Assembly: GCA_024275775.1 (NCBI GenBank)
Contig: JAJRYM010000005.1
Span: 1-20,347, forward strand
DNA: 20,347 nucleotides
Origin: Nitrospirota bacterium
GTDB taxonomy: Bacteria; Nitrospinota_A; UBA7883; JACRGQ01
Direction: 5' to 3'
The notes under the pieces were generated by a model. It made no database searches, was not told the DNA's origin, and saw only the letters and a program-made list of their open reading frames with translations. Within the stretch, counting starts at the first letter, position 1. Each line of letters begins with the position of its first letter. The position numbers were made by a program, and so were the translations under genes. Shown here piece by piece: positions 1 through 7,884 of the stretch.

Positions 1-146
1 CGGCTCACCGGTTTCTTCCCTCCGGAAACATTCCTTAAACTTATCTGACGTTTTTTCCGAGCCGGTTCCCCGCCTCTCGCGCTTGCCACACCCCCGCGTC
101 CCGCCGGTACCGTTGTGGTGCCCGCCGGTTGCTATTACGGCGGACG

Positions 147-620
147 CTATTTTTGCCGAAGCTCTTCGAGCCGTTTCAGCACGGCTTCCACGTGTCCTTT
201 CACCTTCACGTTGTTCCACGTTTCGGCCACCTTGCCGTTCGGGTCGATGAGTACGGTTGAGCGGACAACGCCCATATATTCCCGGCCGTAATTTTTCTTT
301 AGCCGCCAAGCTTCGTACTTGTCGAGCATTTTTTTATCCGGGTCGCTTAGAAGCGTAACGCCGAGCTTGTGCTTTTCCGTGAAATTGCAGTGGCTTTTCG
401 GGGAGTCGGGGCTGACGCCAACGATAACGGCGCCCAGTTTCTCGAAATCTTTCTGCGCCGCGGTAAATTCTATTCCCTCGGTTGTACAGCCGGGGGTGTT
501 GTCCTTGGGGTAGAAATACAGCGCCACCCACTTGCCGGCGAAATCTTTCAGTGCGACCCTGTTTTCATCTTTGTCCGGCAATGTGAAAGCCGGGGCTTTG
601 CAACCTTTTTTGAGCGCCAT
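147..620 (-). CDS. bcp: Bcp/PrxQ-type thiol peroxiredoxin
   Basis: Peroxiredoxins of the AhpC/TSA superfamily, Bcp/PrxQ branch, reduce hydrogen peroxide and organic hydroperoxides in the cytoplasm using thioredoxin-type reductants. The 157-residue length is normal for the family. The peroxidatic cysteine is C45 in the motif TPGCT, preceded by the YFYPKDN strand, and the APxFTLPD start of the thioredoxin fold is clear at residues 9-16. The ATG is well supported by AAGGAG about 8 bases upstream. E. coli Bcp has a resolving cysteine five residues after the peroxidatic one; here that position (50) is Ile. The other cysteines are C7 and C78. C78 sits in the SHCNF segment near where some PrxQ proteins carry an alpha-3 resolving cysteine, so it may resolve, or the enzyme may be 1-Cys. 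The gene lies 93 bases downstream of the TPR gene on the same strand. Confidence 0.95.
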   Translation of the reverse strand: MALKKGCKAPAFTLPDKDENRVALKDFAGKWVALYFYPKDNTPGCTTEGIEFTAAQKDFEKLGAVIVGVSPDSPKSHCNFTEKHKLGVTLLSDPDKKMLDKYEAWRLKKNYGREYMGVVRSTVLIDPNGKVAETWNNVKVKGHVEAVLKRLEELRQK

Positions 621-713
621 ATCGATACTCCTTTTCTGTTTGTTCCCAATTAAGCCCTTACCTGTTACGGTAATTTTACCAAAACCTGCGCCGGATATTG
701 CCGTTCGGAATCA

Positions 714-1592
714 TCAGCGTTTCGACCGCATATATTTTTCGAGGAATTTAAGCTCTTCATCTTGTCCAACCCCCTCGTAGAGATTTCTCAGGCTGTTATA
801 GGCTTGCAATGCATGTTTGCGATGATTTCCCACCGTAGCCTCAAAAATACGGAGCGCAAACCAGAAAAGCGCTTCGGCTTCGTCAAACAGGCCTGCCGTC
901 TGCTGTATAAGTGCGAGGTTGAATGCGAAAGCGCCGATATTGGGCGCTCTTTCTCCGGCTTTATCTTTTACCGTATTGATTGCCGTTTTATACAGATCCT
1001 CCCTGTCGGTTTCGCTCGGCACGTTATAAAGCGCTATCGCCAGAGAACGAATAATCTGCAGGTTCTTCGGCGCCATCTCAAAAGCGGTATTCAACCTTCT
1101 AACGGCGGTAAAGTAATGTTTATTGTTAAGGGCTAAGTTGCCCAGCGTCTTCAGCAGTTTAATATCTTCTTCGCGCGATTCAGCCTGTCTCAGATAATCT
1201 TTTACCTTGGCGAAATTCCGCAAGCCTGCCGCTCTTATCGCCAGGTAAAACGGGCGGGCGGTATCCGGAATCTTCTTGGCCAGCAGGGCGGCGCCTTTGG
1301 GCTGAGGGTTGAATTCCAGCACATTGAGCACATCCTTTAATTCGGCAACGGTATTCGCGTCGGTGCCTAGAAGGCTCTTGAGCTTTGTGATGTTTCGTTC
1401 CAGAGGGTCGTCGTCCGCGGAGGGACCGCTTATCATAAGCTCGGAGAGATTAATGAGAACCATCGGGGGGTAAACCACTGCGGGTTTCCGCCGTTTCATG
1501 GTGGCCCAAAACCAGACGAGGCTCATTATGGTCAGAACAGATAAAATCCAGAACCGGATTTTTTGCCATTCATAACTTTTACCGAACAGCAT
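714..1592 (-). CDS. Membrane-anchored TPR-repeat protein
   Basis: A 292-residue protein of unknown specific function. One strongly hydrophobic segment at residues 14-32 (rich in Trp, Leu, Ile and Val) is followed by the basic stretch KRRK, so it is a single-pass membrane anchor rather than a cleaved signal peptide. The rest is soluble and helical. Tetratricopeptide-like helix pairs are visible around the middle of the protein (a segment with LGNLALNNKHYFTAVRRLNTAFEMAP character) and again near the C-terminus (FNLALIQQTAGLFDEAEALF). TPR domains usually scaffold protein complexes; the partner cannot be told here. The ATG is preceded by GAGG at suitable spacing, and a TATAAT-like box (minus strand, 1607-1612) lies close upstream, though no good -35 is visible. 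It may be cotranscribed with the downstream peroxiredoxin. It is divergent from the phoH cluster. Confidence 0.8.
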   Translation of the reverse strand: MLFGKSYEWQKIRFWILSVLTIMSLVWFWATMKRRKPAVVYPPMVLINLSELMISGPSADDDPLERNITKLKSLLGTDANTVAELKDVLNVLEFNPQPKGAALLAKKIPDTARPFYLAIRAAGLRNFAKVKDYLRQAESREEDIKLLKTLGNLALNNKHYFTAVRRLNTAFEMAPKNLQIIRSLAIALYNVPSETDREDLYKTAINTVKDKAGERAPNIGAFAFNLALIQQTAGLFDEAEALFWFALRIFEATVGNHRKHALQAYNSLRNLYEGVGQDEELKFLEKYMRSKR

Positions 1593-1638
1593 CCGAACCT
1601 CGCAAAATTATAGCCAAAACCTGTTCTCCGTCGCCTTT

Positions 1639-1682
1639 CCTCCGCTTTTTGAAGAGTTTCTGTGTTAAAATTTTAGCGGAGG
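1639..1682 (+). promoter_or_regulatory. Inverted repeat able to mask a ribosome binding site in the phoH leader
   Basis: Perfect 8-base arms CCTCCGCT (1639-1646) and AGCGGAGG (1675-1682) are separated by 28 bases. If transcribed toward phoH, the first arm carries CCUCC, an anti-Shine-Dalgarno sequence, and would pair with the GGAGG of the second arm, which is well placed for a TTG start at 1693. The arms are seen directly; a regulatory role is inferred, and no promoter upstream of the first arm was confirmed. Confidence 0.35.
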
Positions 1683-1692
1683 AGCAATACCC

Positions 1693-1773
1693 TTGAACAT
1701 ACGCTTAAATCAATTTTTCACTTTTTATTTTACCCCTCCTGAGCGGGGAAATACAAAGGAATGTGTTGGCTAA
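1693..1773 (+). CDS. Possible 26-residue leader ORF overlapping the phoH start
   Basis: A short ORF starts at TTG 1693, eight bases after GGAGGAG (1678-1684), the best ribosome binding site in this leader. It runs 26 codons and stops with TAA at 1771-1773, inside the beginning of phoH but in a different reading frame. It resembles no known peptide; the product would be mostly polar and aromatic, without a membrane segment. The overlap would allow translational coupling to phoH, whose own site (AAAGGA) is weaker. It may equally be chance, because the start codon is TTG and there is no conservation evidence. Confidence 0.25.
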   Translation: MNIRLNQFFTFYFTPPERGNTKECVG

Positions 1774-2737
1774 AACAGTCGCCGATACCCGTACAGTCGA
1801 GATAAAGGATTTTTCCTGGTTCCGCGAATTCTGCGGCGTGAACGATGAACATCTGCGCCGCATCGAGACAGATTACGATGTCAGAATATACGCCAGAAAC
1901 GGGTCCGTATTTCTTGCGGGCCCCCCCGAGCATATAAGCAGGCTTGCCGGACTTTTGGAGGAGTACGGCGAGCTGATGACTGCCGGCACGCCTATTCGCC
2001 CCGAAGAACTGAAATACGCCGTGCGGTATTACATGGAGCACGATAACGTTTCACTGCTGGACCTGTTCTCGAAGGACTACCGCATCAAAACCGCTCGGAA
2101 GATAATAACGCCGCGCAGTCTTACGCAACGCGTGTATATCCACTCTCTTTTCCATACCGATGTCGTAATAGGGGTCGGGCCGGCAGGCACCGGCAAGACG
2201 TACCTTGTGGTGGCGGTAGCTGTTTCGGAACTTCTGAACAAGAACATAGGCCGGATAATTCTTACCCGCCCAGCGGTGGAAGCGGGCGAAAAGCTTGGTT
2301 TCCTCCCCGGCGATTTGAACGAAAAAATCTCGCCGTACCTGCGCCCGCTGTACGACGCGATGTACGAAATGCTGGGGCCGGACAGGCTTGCGGTAATGAT
2401 AGAGCAGGGCGAGGTGGAGGTTGCGCCGCTTGCGTACATGCGGGGAAGAACGCTTAACGACTCCTTCATCATTCTGGATGAAGCGCAGAACTGCTCGCCC
2501 GAACAGATGAAAATGCTTCTTACCCGCCTCGGCTCCAACTCGCGCGTGGCGATAACAGGCGATCTTACCCAGAGCGACCTTCCGCGCGATTATATTTCAG
2601 GGCTTGTGGAGGCAAAAAATATTCTTGGCGATACGGAAGGAATAGATATCATCAGTTTTTCAAAAAGGGACGTCGTACGCCACCCGATGGTGGAAAAGAT
2701 AGTCGCCGCCTACGAAGGATACGAGCAGAACAGATAG
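1766..2737 (+). CDS. phoH: PhoH-family ATPase (PhoL/YbeZ type)
   Basis: PhoH-like proteins are cytoplasmic P-loop NTPases; the YbeZ branch works with the endoribonuclease YbeY in RNA and ribosome maturation, which fits the ybeY gene directly downstream. Numbering from the GTG at 1763, the Walker A motif GPAGTGKT is at residues 139-146 and Walker B FIILDEAQN at 235-243, followed by the ITGDLTQSDLP segment typical of the family. The N-terminal about 100 residues form the expected KH-like region. About 323 residues is a normal length. The reading frame is closed by a stop at 1706-1708 and offers GTG 1763 or TTG 1766 as start. The ribosome site AAAGGA (1755-1760) is only 2 bases from the GTG but 5 from the TTG, so I prefer TTG; the difference is one codon. 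It ends 4 bases before ybeY. Confidence 0.95.
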   Translation: MAKTVADTRTVEIKDFSWFREFCGVNDEHLRRIETDYDVRIYARNGSVFLAGPPEHISRLAGLLEEYGELMTAGTPIRPEELKYAVRYYMEHDNVSLLDLFSKDYRIKTARKIITPRSLTQRVYIHSLFHTDVVIGVGPAGTGKTYLVVAVAVSELLNKNIGRIILTRPAVEAGEKLGFLPGDLNEKISPYLRPLYDAMYEMLGPDRLAVMIEQGEVEVAPLAYMRGRTLNDSFIILDEAQNCSPEQMKMLLTRLGSNSRVAITGDLTQSDLPRDYISGLVEAKNILGDTEGIDIISFSKRDVVRHPMVEKIVAAYEGYEQNR

Positions 2738-2741
2738 TCTC

Positions 2742-3206
2742 ATGGGAAAAACTGTTGCAAGAAAACGCGGCGGGGAGATAAGCGTATTGATTACCGTCCG
2801 CAAAGGCCTGAAAAGCCCAAATATAACGAGGATACGGCGCCGTTTAAAAAAAATGCTGGATATTCTTCAGGTTGAAGCCGGGGAGGTTTCCATACTCCTT
2901 ACCGGCAACGCCGAAATAAAAAAGTTGAACAGCACGTACCGCCATAAGAATAAAGCGACGGATGTTCTTTCTTTTGCTTCGTCCGGCGGGCCGGGCCCCG
3001 AAACGCTCGGCGATATAGTAATATCTTTACCTGTGGCGAGAAAGCAGGCGGCAAAGGTGGGAAACTCCTTCGAGAGGGAACTGCTCTTTTTGCTGGCTCA
3101 CGGCCTTTTACACCTGATGGGATACGACCATGAGCGGTCGGAAAAAGAAGCGGAGACGATGGAAGCATTGCAGGACAAGCTGATGATTGCGGGTTATTCA
3201 AAATGA
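2742..3206 (+). CDS. ybeY: Endoribonuclease YbeY (rRNA maturation factor)
   Basis: YbeY is a zinc-dependent endoribonuclease needed for 16S rRNA 3'-end maturation and ribosome quality control. The zinc-binding signature HGLLHLMGYDH is intact at residues 120-130, giving ligands H120, H124 and H130. The conserved LNSTYRHKNKATDVLSF segment (62-78), with the family arginine R67, is also present. Length is 154 residues, usual for the family. The ATG lies only four bases after the phoH stop and has no good ribosome binding site, so translation is probably coupled to phoH. An internal TTG would shorten the basic N-terminus by about 14 residues. The stop overlaps the start of the next gene. Confidence 0.95.
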   Translation: MGKTVARKRGGEISVLITVRKGLKSPNITRIRRRLKKMLDILQVEAGEVSILLTGNAEIKKLNSTYRHKNKATDVLSFASSGGPGPETLGDIVISLPVARKQAAKVGNSFERELLFLLAHGLLHLMGYDHERSEKEAETMEALQDKLMIAGYSK

Positions 3207-3688
3207 AACAGATTTGGGCCCCGTGGAGACTGGAGTTTATACTCGGGGAAAAGGAAGAGGGATGTATTTTCTGCCGCAAGCCGGAGGAGACGGCGGATGA
3301 GAAGAACCTTATCCTGCACAGAGGAAAACACAATTTCGTGATGCTGAATCTGTACCCCTATACCAACGGCCACCTTATGGTGGTTCCCTATCACCATACC
3401 TCGGATATCGAGGCTCTCGAACCGGACGAGATGGACGATAACGGGAGGCTCGTGCAGGCAAGCGTAAAAATCCTGCGCAAACATATGAGCCCGGAAGGTT
3501 TCAACATCGGCCTGAATCTGGGCAAGGCCGCCGGAGCGGGAATAGACCAGCATGTTCACACCCACATTGTTCCGCGATGGAACGGCGACACGAACTTCAT
3601 GCCGGTTCTCAGCGATGTGCGCCTCCTGCCGCAACATATAAGGGAAACCTGGTCTCTCCTTGCCGCCGATTTTCAGAACCTGCGGTAA
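3203..3688 (+). CDS. HIT-family nucleotide hydrolase/phosphorylase (Ap4A-phosphorylase-like)
   Basis: Histidine-triad proteins cleave nucleotide phosphoester or phosphoramidate bonds such as Ap4A. The catalytic triad HVHTH is at residues 117-121, followed by IVPRW. Upstream lie the WAPWR motif at residues 5-9, CxxC (C21, C24), which with histidines may bind zinc, and YPYTNGHLMVVP (51-62). The WAPWR plus CxxC plus YPY-NGHL combination is that of the bacterial HIT group that includes the mycobacterial Ap4A phosphorylase Rv2613c, but the exact substrate is not certain. Length is 161 residues, full for the group. The start overlaps the ybeY stop as ATGA, so translation is probably coupled; no separate ribosome site is seen. 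mutS follows after 6 bases. Confidence 0.9.
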   Translation: MKQIWAPWRLEFILGEKEEGCIFCRKPEETADEKNLILHRGKHNFVMLNLYPYTNGHLMVVPYHHTSDIEALEPDEMDDNGRLVQASVKILRKHMSPEGFNIGLNLGKAAGAGIDQHVHTHIVPRWNGDTNFMPVLSDVRLLPQHIRETWSLLAADFQNLR

Positions 3689-3694
3689 CCCGCA

Positions 3695-6289
3695 ATGAGC
3701 GCGCGCACTCCTTTAATGCGCCAGTACATGGCGATTAAGCAAAACCATCCCGACTGCGTTCTATTTTTCAGGATGGGCGATTTTTACGAGATGTTTTTCG
3801 AAGACGCGAAAATCGCCGCCAAAACGATGAACATCGCGCTTACATCGAGAAGCAAAGAAAAGAACGAGCCTATGTGCGGCATTCCGTATCACGCGCTCGC
3901 CACCTATCTTGCGCGGATGGTGCGTGGCGGGCACAAGGTGGCCATCTGCGAGCAGGTGGAAGACCCGAAAACCGCCAAAGGGCTGGTTAAAAGAGAGGTC
4001 GTGCGGATTGTAACACCGGGCACGCTTACCGAAGATTACCTGCTGGATGAAAAAACGCCGAACTATCTTGCCTCCGTTTCGGAAAACGGCGCCGCTCTTG
4101 TGCTTGCATGCGTCGATCTTTCAACCGGCTCTTTTACCGCGATGGAGTTAGCCGGCGAAAAACGGTACGACAGGCTTGTGGACGAAATCACCCGCCTTGC
4201 GCCTAAAGAAATTATCGTCGAGGAAGGGGCGGATTCATCCCCGCTTCCGTCGGCTTTAAGAAAATCCGATTTTCGATATGAGCAGGTGGATATGCTCTAT
4301 TTCGCTCCCGAAGAAGCGGAGCGCATCCTTTGCAGGCAATTTTCCGTTGCCACTCTTGAAGGGTTCGGCATAGCGGGGCGGGAAAGCGTAATCAGCTCGG
4401 CGGGCGCGGCGGTCAGCTACATCAAAAAGAACAGCCCGGACGGGCTGGACGCGTTATCACCCGTCAAACTGCTTCAAAACGGCGGCTACATGGAAATAGA
4501 TTCAGCTTCCGTGCGAAATCTGGAGCTTGTTTCCAATATGTCGGACGGAACGCGGGCGGGCACTCTGCTGGAAATTCTGGACCGAACGAAAACCGCCATG
4601 GGCGGCAGGCTGTTGCGCGAACGGCTGGTAAAGCCTCTTACCGATAAGGAAGCCATCCTCAAAAGGCAGTCGCTTGTTGCTTCCTTTTTTGAAAACCCTT
4701 CGGCGCTGGAAAACATGCGAAAGATTCTTGGCGAGACGCCGGATTTCGAGCGCGCCGCCGGCCGCATTGGAGGGCGTAATTTCAATCCGCGCGATTTTTC
4801 GGCTCTCGCGGGCGGGTTGAATCTTTTGCCGGAAATCCGCAGGAGCGCGGAGAAGTTTCAGGGCGAAACCGTTAGTGCGCTTGTGGAAAAGTGGGAAAAC
4901 CTGGCAGATATCGCCGGTCTGCTGGAAAAAGGGGTCAACCCCGGCCATCCCGCCACTTTCAGGGATACCGGTTTTATAAGGGACGGGTTCAACGGCGAGC
5001 TGGATGAAATTAATTCCTTCCGCCGAAACGTGGCCGATACCATTAAAAATATGGAAGAGGAGGAGCGCCGGAAAACCGGCATTACATCCCTAAAATTCGG
5101 CTACAACAAAATTTACGGGTACTACATAGAGATAACAAAAAAACATGCCGAGAAAATCCCGGAAGGGTACATACGAAAGCAGTCGCTCGTCAATTGTGAG
5201 CGTTACATATCTCCCGCGCTCAAGGAGCTGGAGGAGAAACTTGCCGGCGCCGATGAAAAAATCAAGGAAATTGAAGCCCGGCTTGTGGAAGAACTGCGCG
5301 CGGCCGTCGTTGAATATTTTCCCGGAATACGGCGGTCTGCCGGGCTTGTTGCGCGGCTGGACGTTGGGGGATCGCTTGCCGATGTGGCTTTGACCAACGA
5401 TTTTTGCCGTCCCGAAGTTACCGATAAGCGGGAGCTTTTGCTGGAATCTTCCCGCCACCCGGTGCTCGAAAGGCTGATGGTTGAGGAAAGTTTCGTCCCC
5501 AACGACATACAAATGGATGCAAACTCGGCGCATTTCATGATAATCACAGGCCCGAACATGGCGGGCAAATCTACTTACCTCAGGCAGGTGGCGCTGGCCG
5601 TGCTGATGGCCCAGACAGGAAGCTACGTTCCGGCCGGTTCGGCAAAAATAGGAATAGCCGACAGGATTTTCACCCGCGTCGGCGCGCATGACAGGTTGCA
5701 GAAAGGGCTTTCCACCTTCATGGTAGAAATGGTCGAAACAGCCAATATCCTCAATAACGCGACGGAAAAATCTTTCGTAATCCTCGATGAAATCGGCAGG
5801 GGCACAAGCACGTTCGACGGTATTTCCATCGCGTGGGCGGTGGCGGAAAGGCTGGCCGAGCTTAAATGCAGAACTCTATTCGCAACCCATTACCATGAAT
5901 TGACCGATCTGGAAGCGACTCTTGACGGCGTGGCGAATTTCAACGTTACCGCCCGCGAGTACAGGGACAGGCTTATATTCATGCGCCGGCTGGAACCCGG
6001 CCCCGCCGATAAAAGCTACGGCATACAGGTAGGCAGGCTGGCTGGACTGCCGAAAGAGGTATTGTCGACCGCCAGGCGCGTGCTGGCGGAACTGGAGAAG
6101 ATGGAATTCGGGCCGGACGGTAAACCGGCCCTGAAAGCCCATCAAAAACCGGCGGACAACAGCCAGTTTTCCCTTTTTGACGCGCGCCGGCATCCCGCTC
6201 TTGAAGCGCTGGCCGAGGTGGATCCGGATTCCATCACCCCTATCGAAGGGCTGGCGCTTCTGAAAAAGTTAAAGGATATGCTGGAATAG
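3695..6289 (+). CDS. mutS: DNA mismatch repair protein MutS
   Basis: MutS recognises base mismatches and small insertion/deletion loops and recruits MutL using ATP. The full-length protein has 864 residues (E. coli 853). The mismatch-reading F-x-E motif is at F30-Y31-E32 in GDFYEMF. The Walker A motif GPNMAGKST begins at residue 619, with K625 as the P-loop lysine, and Walker B FVILDEIGRGTSTFDG at 694-709 contains D698/E699. The TFATHYHELTDL segment follows. The C-terminal part has the SYGIQVGRLAGLP helix-turn-helix region used for dimer contacts. The ATG is six bases after the HIT-gene stop without a clear ribosome site, suggesting coupled translation in one operon from phoH to mutS. No mutL is visible in the window. 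Confidence 0.98.
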   Translation: MSARTPLMRQYMAIKQNHPDCVLFFRMGDFYEMFFEDAKIAAKTMNIALTSRSKEKNEPMCGIPYHALATYLARMVRGGHKVAICEQVEDPKTAKGLVKREVVRIVTPGTLTEDYLLDEKTPNYLASVSENGAALVLACVDLSTGSFTAMELAGEKRYDRLVDEITRLAPKEIIVEEGADSSPLPSALRKSDFRYEQVDMLYFAPEEAERILCRQFSVATLEGFGIAGRESVISSAGAAVSYIKKNSPDGLDALSPVKLLQNGGYMEIDSASVRNLELVSNMSDGTRAGTLLEILDRTKTAMGGRLLRERLVKPLTDKEAILKRQSLVASFFENPSALENMRKILGETPDFERAAGRIGGRNFNPRDFSALAGGLNLLPEIRRSAEKFQGETVSALVEKWENLADIAGLLEKGVNPGHPATFRDTGFIRDGFNGELDEINSFRRNVADTIKNMEEEERRKTGITSLKFGYNKIYGYYIEITKKHAEKIPEGYIRKQSLVNCERYISPALKELEEKLAGADEKIKEIEARLVEELRAAVVEYFPGIRRSAGLVARLDVGGSLADVALTNDFCRPEVTDKRELLLESSRHPVLERLMVEESFVPNDIQMDANSAHFMIITGPNMAGKSTYLRQVALAVLMAQTGSYVPAGSAKIGIADRIFTRVGAHDRLQKGLSTFMVEMVETANILNNATEKSFVILDEIGRGTSTFDGISIAWAVAERLAELKCRTLFATHYHELTDLEATLDGVANFNVTAREYRDRLIFMRRLEPGPADKSYGIQVGRLAGLPKEVLSTARRVLAELEKMEFGPDGKPALKAHQKPADNSQFSLFDARRHPALEALAEVDPDSITPIEGLALLKKLKDMLE

Positions 6290-6385
6290 CTGAAAGTCCG
6301 GCATAGCTGTTCACTTCCCCTAACACTTGCAGAGAAACATACTCCCAAAACGATTCTGAACAGTTAAAAAATTCATATATTTTGC

Positions 6386-6415
6386 TTGATAATAAATAAA
6401 ACAATGTGTTACGAT
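6386..6415 (+). promoter_or_regulatory. Candidate sigma-70 promoter for the 6501-7583 gene
   Basis: TTGATA (6386-6391) and TACGAT (6410-6415) are separated by 18 bases, in an AT-rich stretch after mutS. The predicted transcript would begin near 6422 and have a leader of about 80 bases before the ATG at 6501. The hexamers match consensus in five and four positions, so it is plausible but not proven. Confidence 0.45.
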
Positions 6416-6500
6416 GGCTTACAAGGAGTGAGATTTTTTAAAATGAACTGAAGTTGCGGGATTAATTGTATAAAAAATTGTAAATCGGGGACTGTTTAAT

Positions 6501-7583
6501 ATGTGGCGGCCGGACGTTGAACTGAGCAGAAGATCGAAACTGCGCCGCGCTATATACAAGACTTTGCGCAACGAACTCGATTACGCTCTCATTCAGTACG
6601 GCCTGATAGACGGTTACAACCGGATGTTAAAAGCTGGGCAGGAATACAGTTTTGTTGAAAAAAGAGAGCTGAAGCCGCGCGGCAAAGTTACCGAAGCGGA
6701 AAATGAGCTTCTCGCAGGCTTTATAGTTTTTTTCTGCGAGGAGTCTGTTCCCGGCCACCTGAAAAAATACATCCGCTATTTTTCTGACAACAAAGTCACC
6801 AAAGAAAATCTGCCGGAGATAGTATTGAACGCTGGCAGAATCGCGCCCGACCTGTTGCGAATCCAGCGGAATTTCGAGCATACCAAATTTCTGGAGCTTC
6901 TCAAGGCGCTTCTTCCGGTAGATTACGCTCTCCTTATTCAGCAGGATAAGGCCGCCAGAGGCAAAACCCGCTATGCTCTAACGCATTTTCATGTGAGGGT
7001 TGACTGGCTGATAGATTTCGCGGCCGAAGCGCTCGGCAAGGAAATGCGCTATATATCCAAGGATCTTTACGAGAACGGCGAAAAATACGCGATGGATATG
7101 GGTGAAAAGCTGTTCGAATATTACGGCTTTCATCATACCGTTTCGGGCCGGCGTACGGCGGCGGTTGTGGCCGCACAGCTTCTCTCGAAAACGGATTTTA
7201 TTTCCTCGGTTTACGTCAACAGCGCGGAATCCCGCACCCTTACCAGAATTTCCGAAAAAGGCGTGTCCAAATTCTGCCTTGTAAAAATTCCGCGCGAGCA
7301 TATTGAAAAATTCGAAAGCGGCGACAGCCCCATAGCGCCGAATTTCCGGAAGGATTACCTTATCTGCGAAGCCGGCGACCACGGCATAGCCCTGTTTCAG
7401 GCCGCCTATACGCATAACGAACATTCATCGCCGCCTGCCGACGGCAAGCTGAGAACTTTACAGCCGGACGTTTTCTGGCTGAAAGCGGCGCATCAGCTTA
7501 TCCTGCCGAAACCGAAAGCGATGGACAGGGAGCCGATACCCTATCCGATGATTTATTCTCAGCAGGACGTATTTCCGCTCTAG
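6501..7583 (+). CDS. Conserved-looking hypothetical protein, 360 residues
   Basis: I do not recognise this protein. It is intact, and its codon and base use resembles its neighbours, so it is probably a real gene. It has no signal peptide or membrane segment. The N-terminus is basic (RRSKLRRAIYKTLRNE, about 10-25). The middle is helical with many charged and aromatic residues; a possible conserved patch is THFHVRVDWLIDF around residue 165. The C-terminal third looks more mixed alpha/beta and ends in a proline-rich tail (KPKAMDREPIPYPMIY). No nucleotide-binding loop, metal-binding cluster or helix-turn-helix motif is evident. The ATG follows a weak GGGGA about 10 bases upstream. It stands alone between mutS and a tRNA gene on the opposite strand, with its own likely promoter, so context gives little functional clue. 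Confidence 0.75.
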   Translation: MWRPDVELSRRSKLRRAIYKTLRNELDYALIQYGLIDGYNRMLKAGQEYSFVEKRELKPRGKVTEAENELLAGFIVFFCEESVPGHLKKYIRYFSDNKVTKENLPEIVLNAGRIAPDLLRIQRNFEHTKFLELLKALLPVDYALLIQQDKAARGKTRYALTHFHVRVDWLIDFAAEALGKEMRYISKDLYENGEKYAMDMGEKLFEYYGFHHTVSGRRTAAVVAAQLLSKTDFISSVYVNSAESRTLTRISEKGVSKFCLVKIPREHIEKFESGDSPIAPNFRKDYLICEAGDHGIALFQAAYTHNEHSSPPADGKLRTLQPDVFWLKAAHQLILPKPKAMDREPIPYPMIYSQQDVFPL

Positions 7584-7701
7584 CCTGCTTCAAAACTTTT
7601 CACTGACGTGCGTGCATCCTGAGCGCACCCGCATACACGCATAGAGTTTACACCCTGTCTCGCCACGGGGAAGCGACACTCACAGCATGGGTAATAAAAA
7701 A

Positions 7702-7789
7702 TGGTGCCGAAGAGAAGACTCGAACTTCCACGCCCTATACGAGCACAGGATTCTGAATCCTGCGTGTCTACCAGTTCCACCACTTCGGC
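7702..7789 (-). tRNA. tRNA-Leu (anticodon CAG)
   Basis: Read on the minus strand, the acceptor arms GCCGAAG and CTTCGGC pair perfectly, followed by discriminator A and an encoded CCA. The anticodon stem CAGGA/TCCTG encloses the loop TTCAGAA, giving anticodon CAG (plus-strand 7753-7755), which reads CUG leucine codons. The D arm (GTGGAACTGGTAGACAC), a long class II variable arm and the TTCGAGT T-loop are all present; 85 bases without CCA is right for leucine. A run of T follows directly, which may help termination. Confidence 0.97.
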
Positions 7790-7798
7790 ACAGCTCTC

Positions 7799-7826
7799 AT
7801 TATGGTAGGTGTGCCGGAAAATTCAA
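7799..7826 (-). promoter_or_regulatory. Sigma-70 promoter of tRNA-Leu
   Basis: On the minus strand TTGAAT (7826-7821) and CATAAT (7804-7799) are separated by 16 bases. The predicted start, about seven bases after the -10 box (near 7792), lies only a few bases before the mature tRNA 5' end, a usual arrangement for single tRNA genes. Confidence 0.6.
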
Positions 7827-7835
7827 GAGTTTAAA

Positions 7836-7871
7836 TAGCGCCGTCGCATAAACGCTATAAAACAGGCGCTA
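7836..7871 (-). terminator. Terminator-like hairpin after the heptosyltransferase gene
   Basis: Perfect 7-base arms TAGCGCC (7836-7842) and GGCGCTA (7865-7871) enclose 22 bases. They lie 14 bases past the stop of the minus-strand heptosyltransferase gene. On the minus strand the hairpin is followed only by ATTTAAAC, a poor U tract, so it may be a weak or Rho-aided terminator. It lies just upstream of the tRNA promoter and would insulate it. Confidence 0.35.
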
Positions 7872-7884
7872 CGGCCGGCGCGGA

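Noticed and set aside
1..146. Possible start of another minus-strand gene: GGAGGG (plus-strand CCCTCC at 18-23) nine bases before GTG at 8-6
   Set aside because: Only about two codons remain in the window, so nothing can be tested. The rest of this stretch shows only a CCGCCG/CGGCGG inverted repeat (122-143) without a T run.
6423..6451. AAGGAG followed by ATG AAC TGA in the leader of the hypothetical gene
   Set aside because: The spacing is 14 bases and the ORF has two codons; not a credible coding or attenuation element.
7580..7783. 67-residue ORF on the minus strand beginning MVELVDTQDSE
   Set aside because: It is the translation of tRNA-Leu and the bases after it, a common false gene call.
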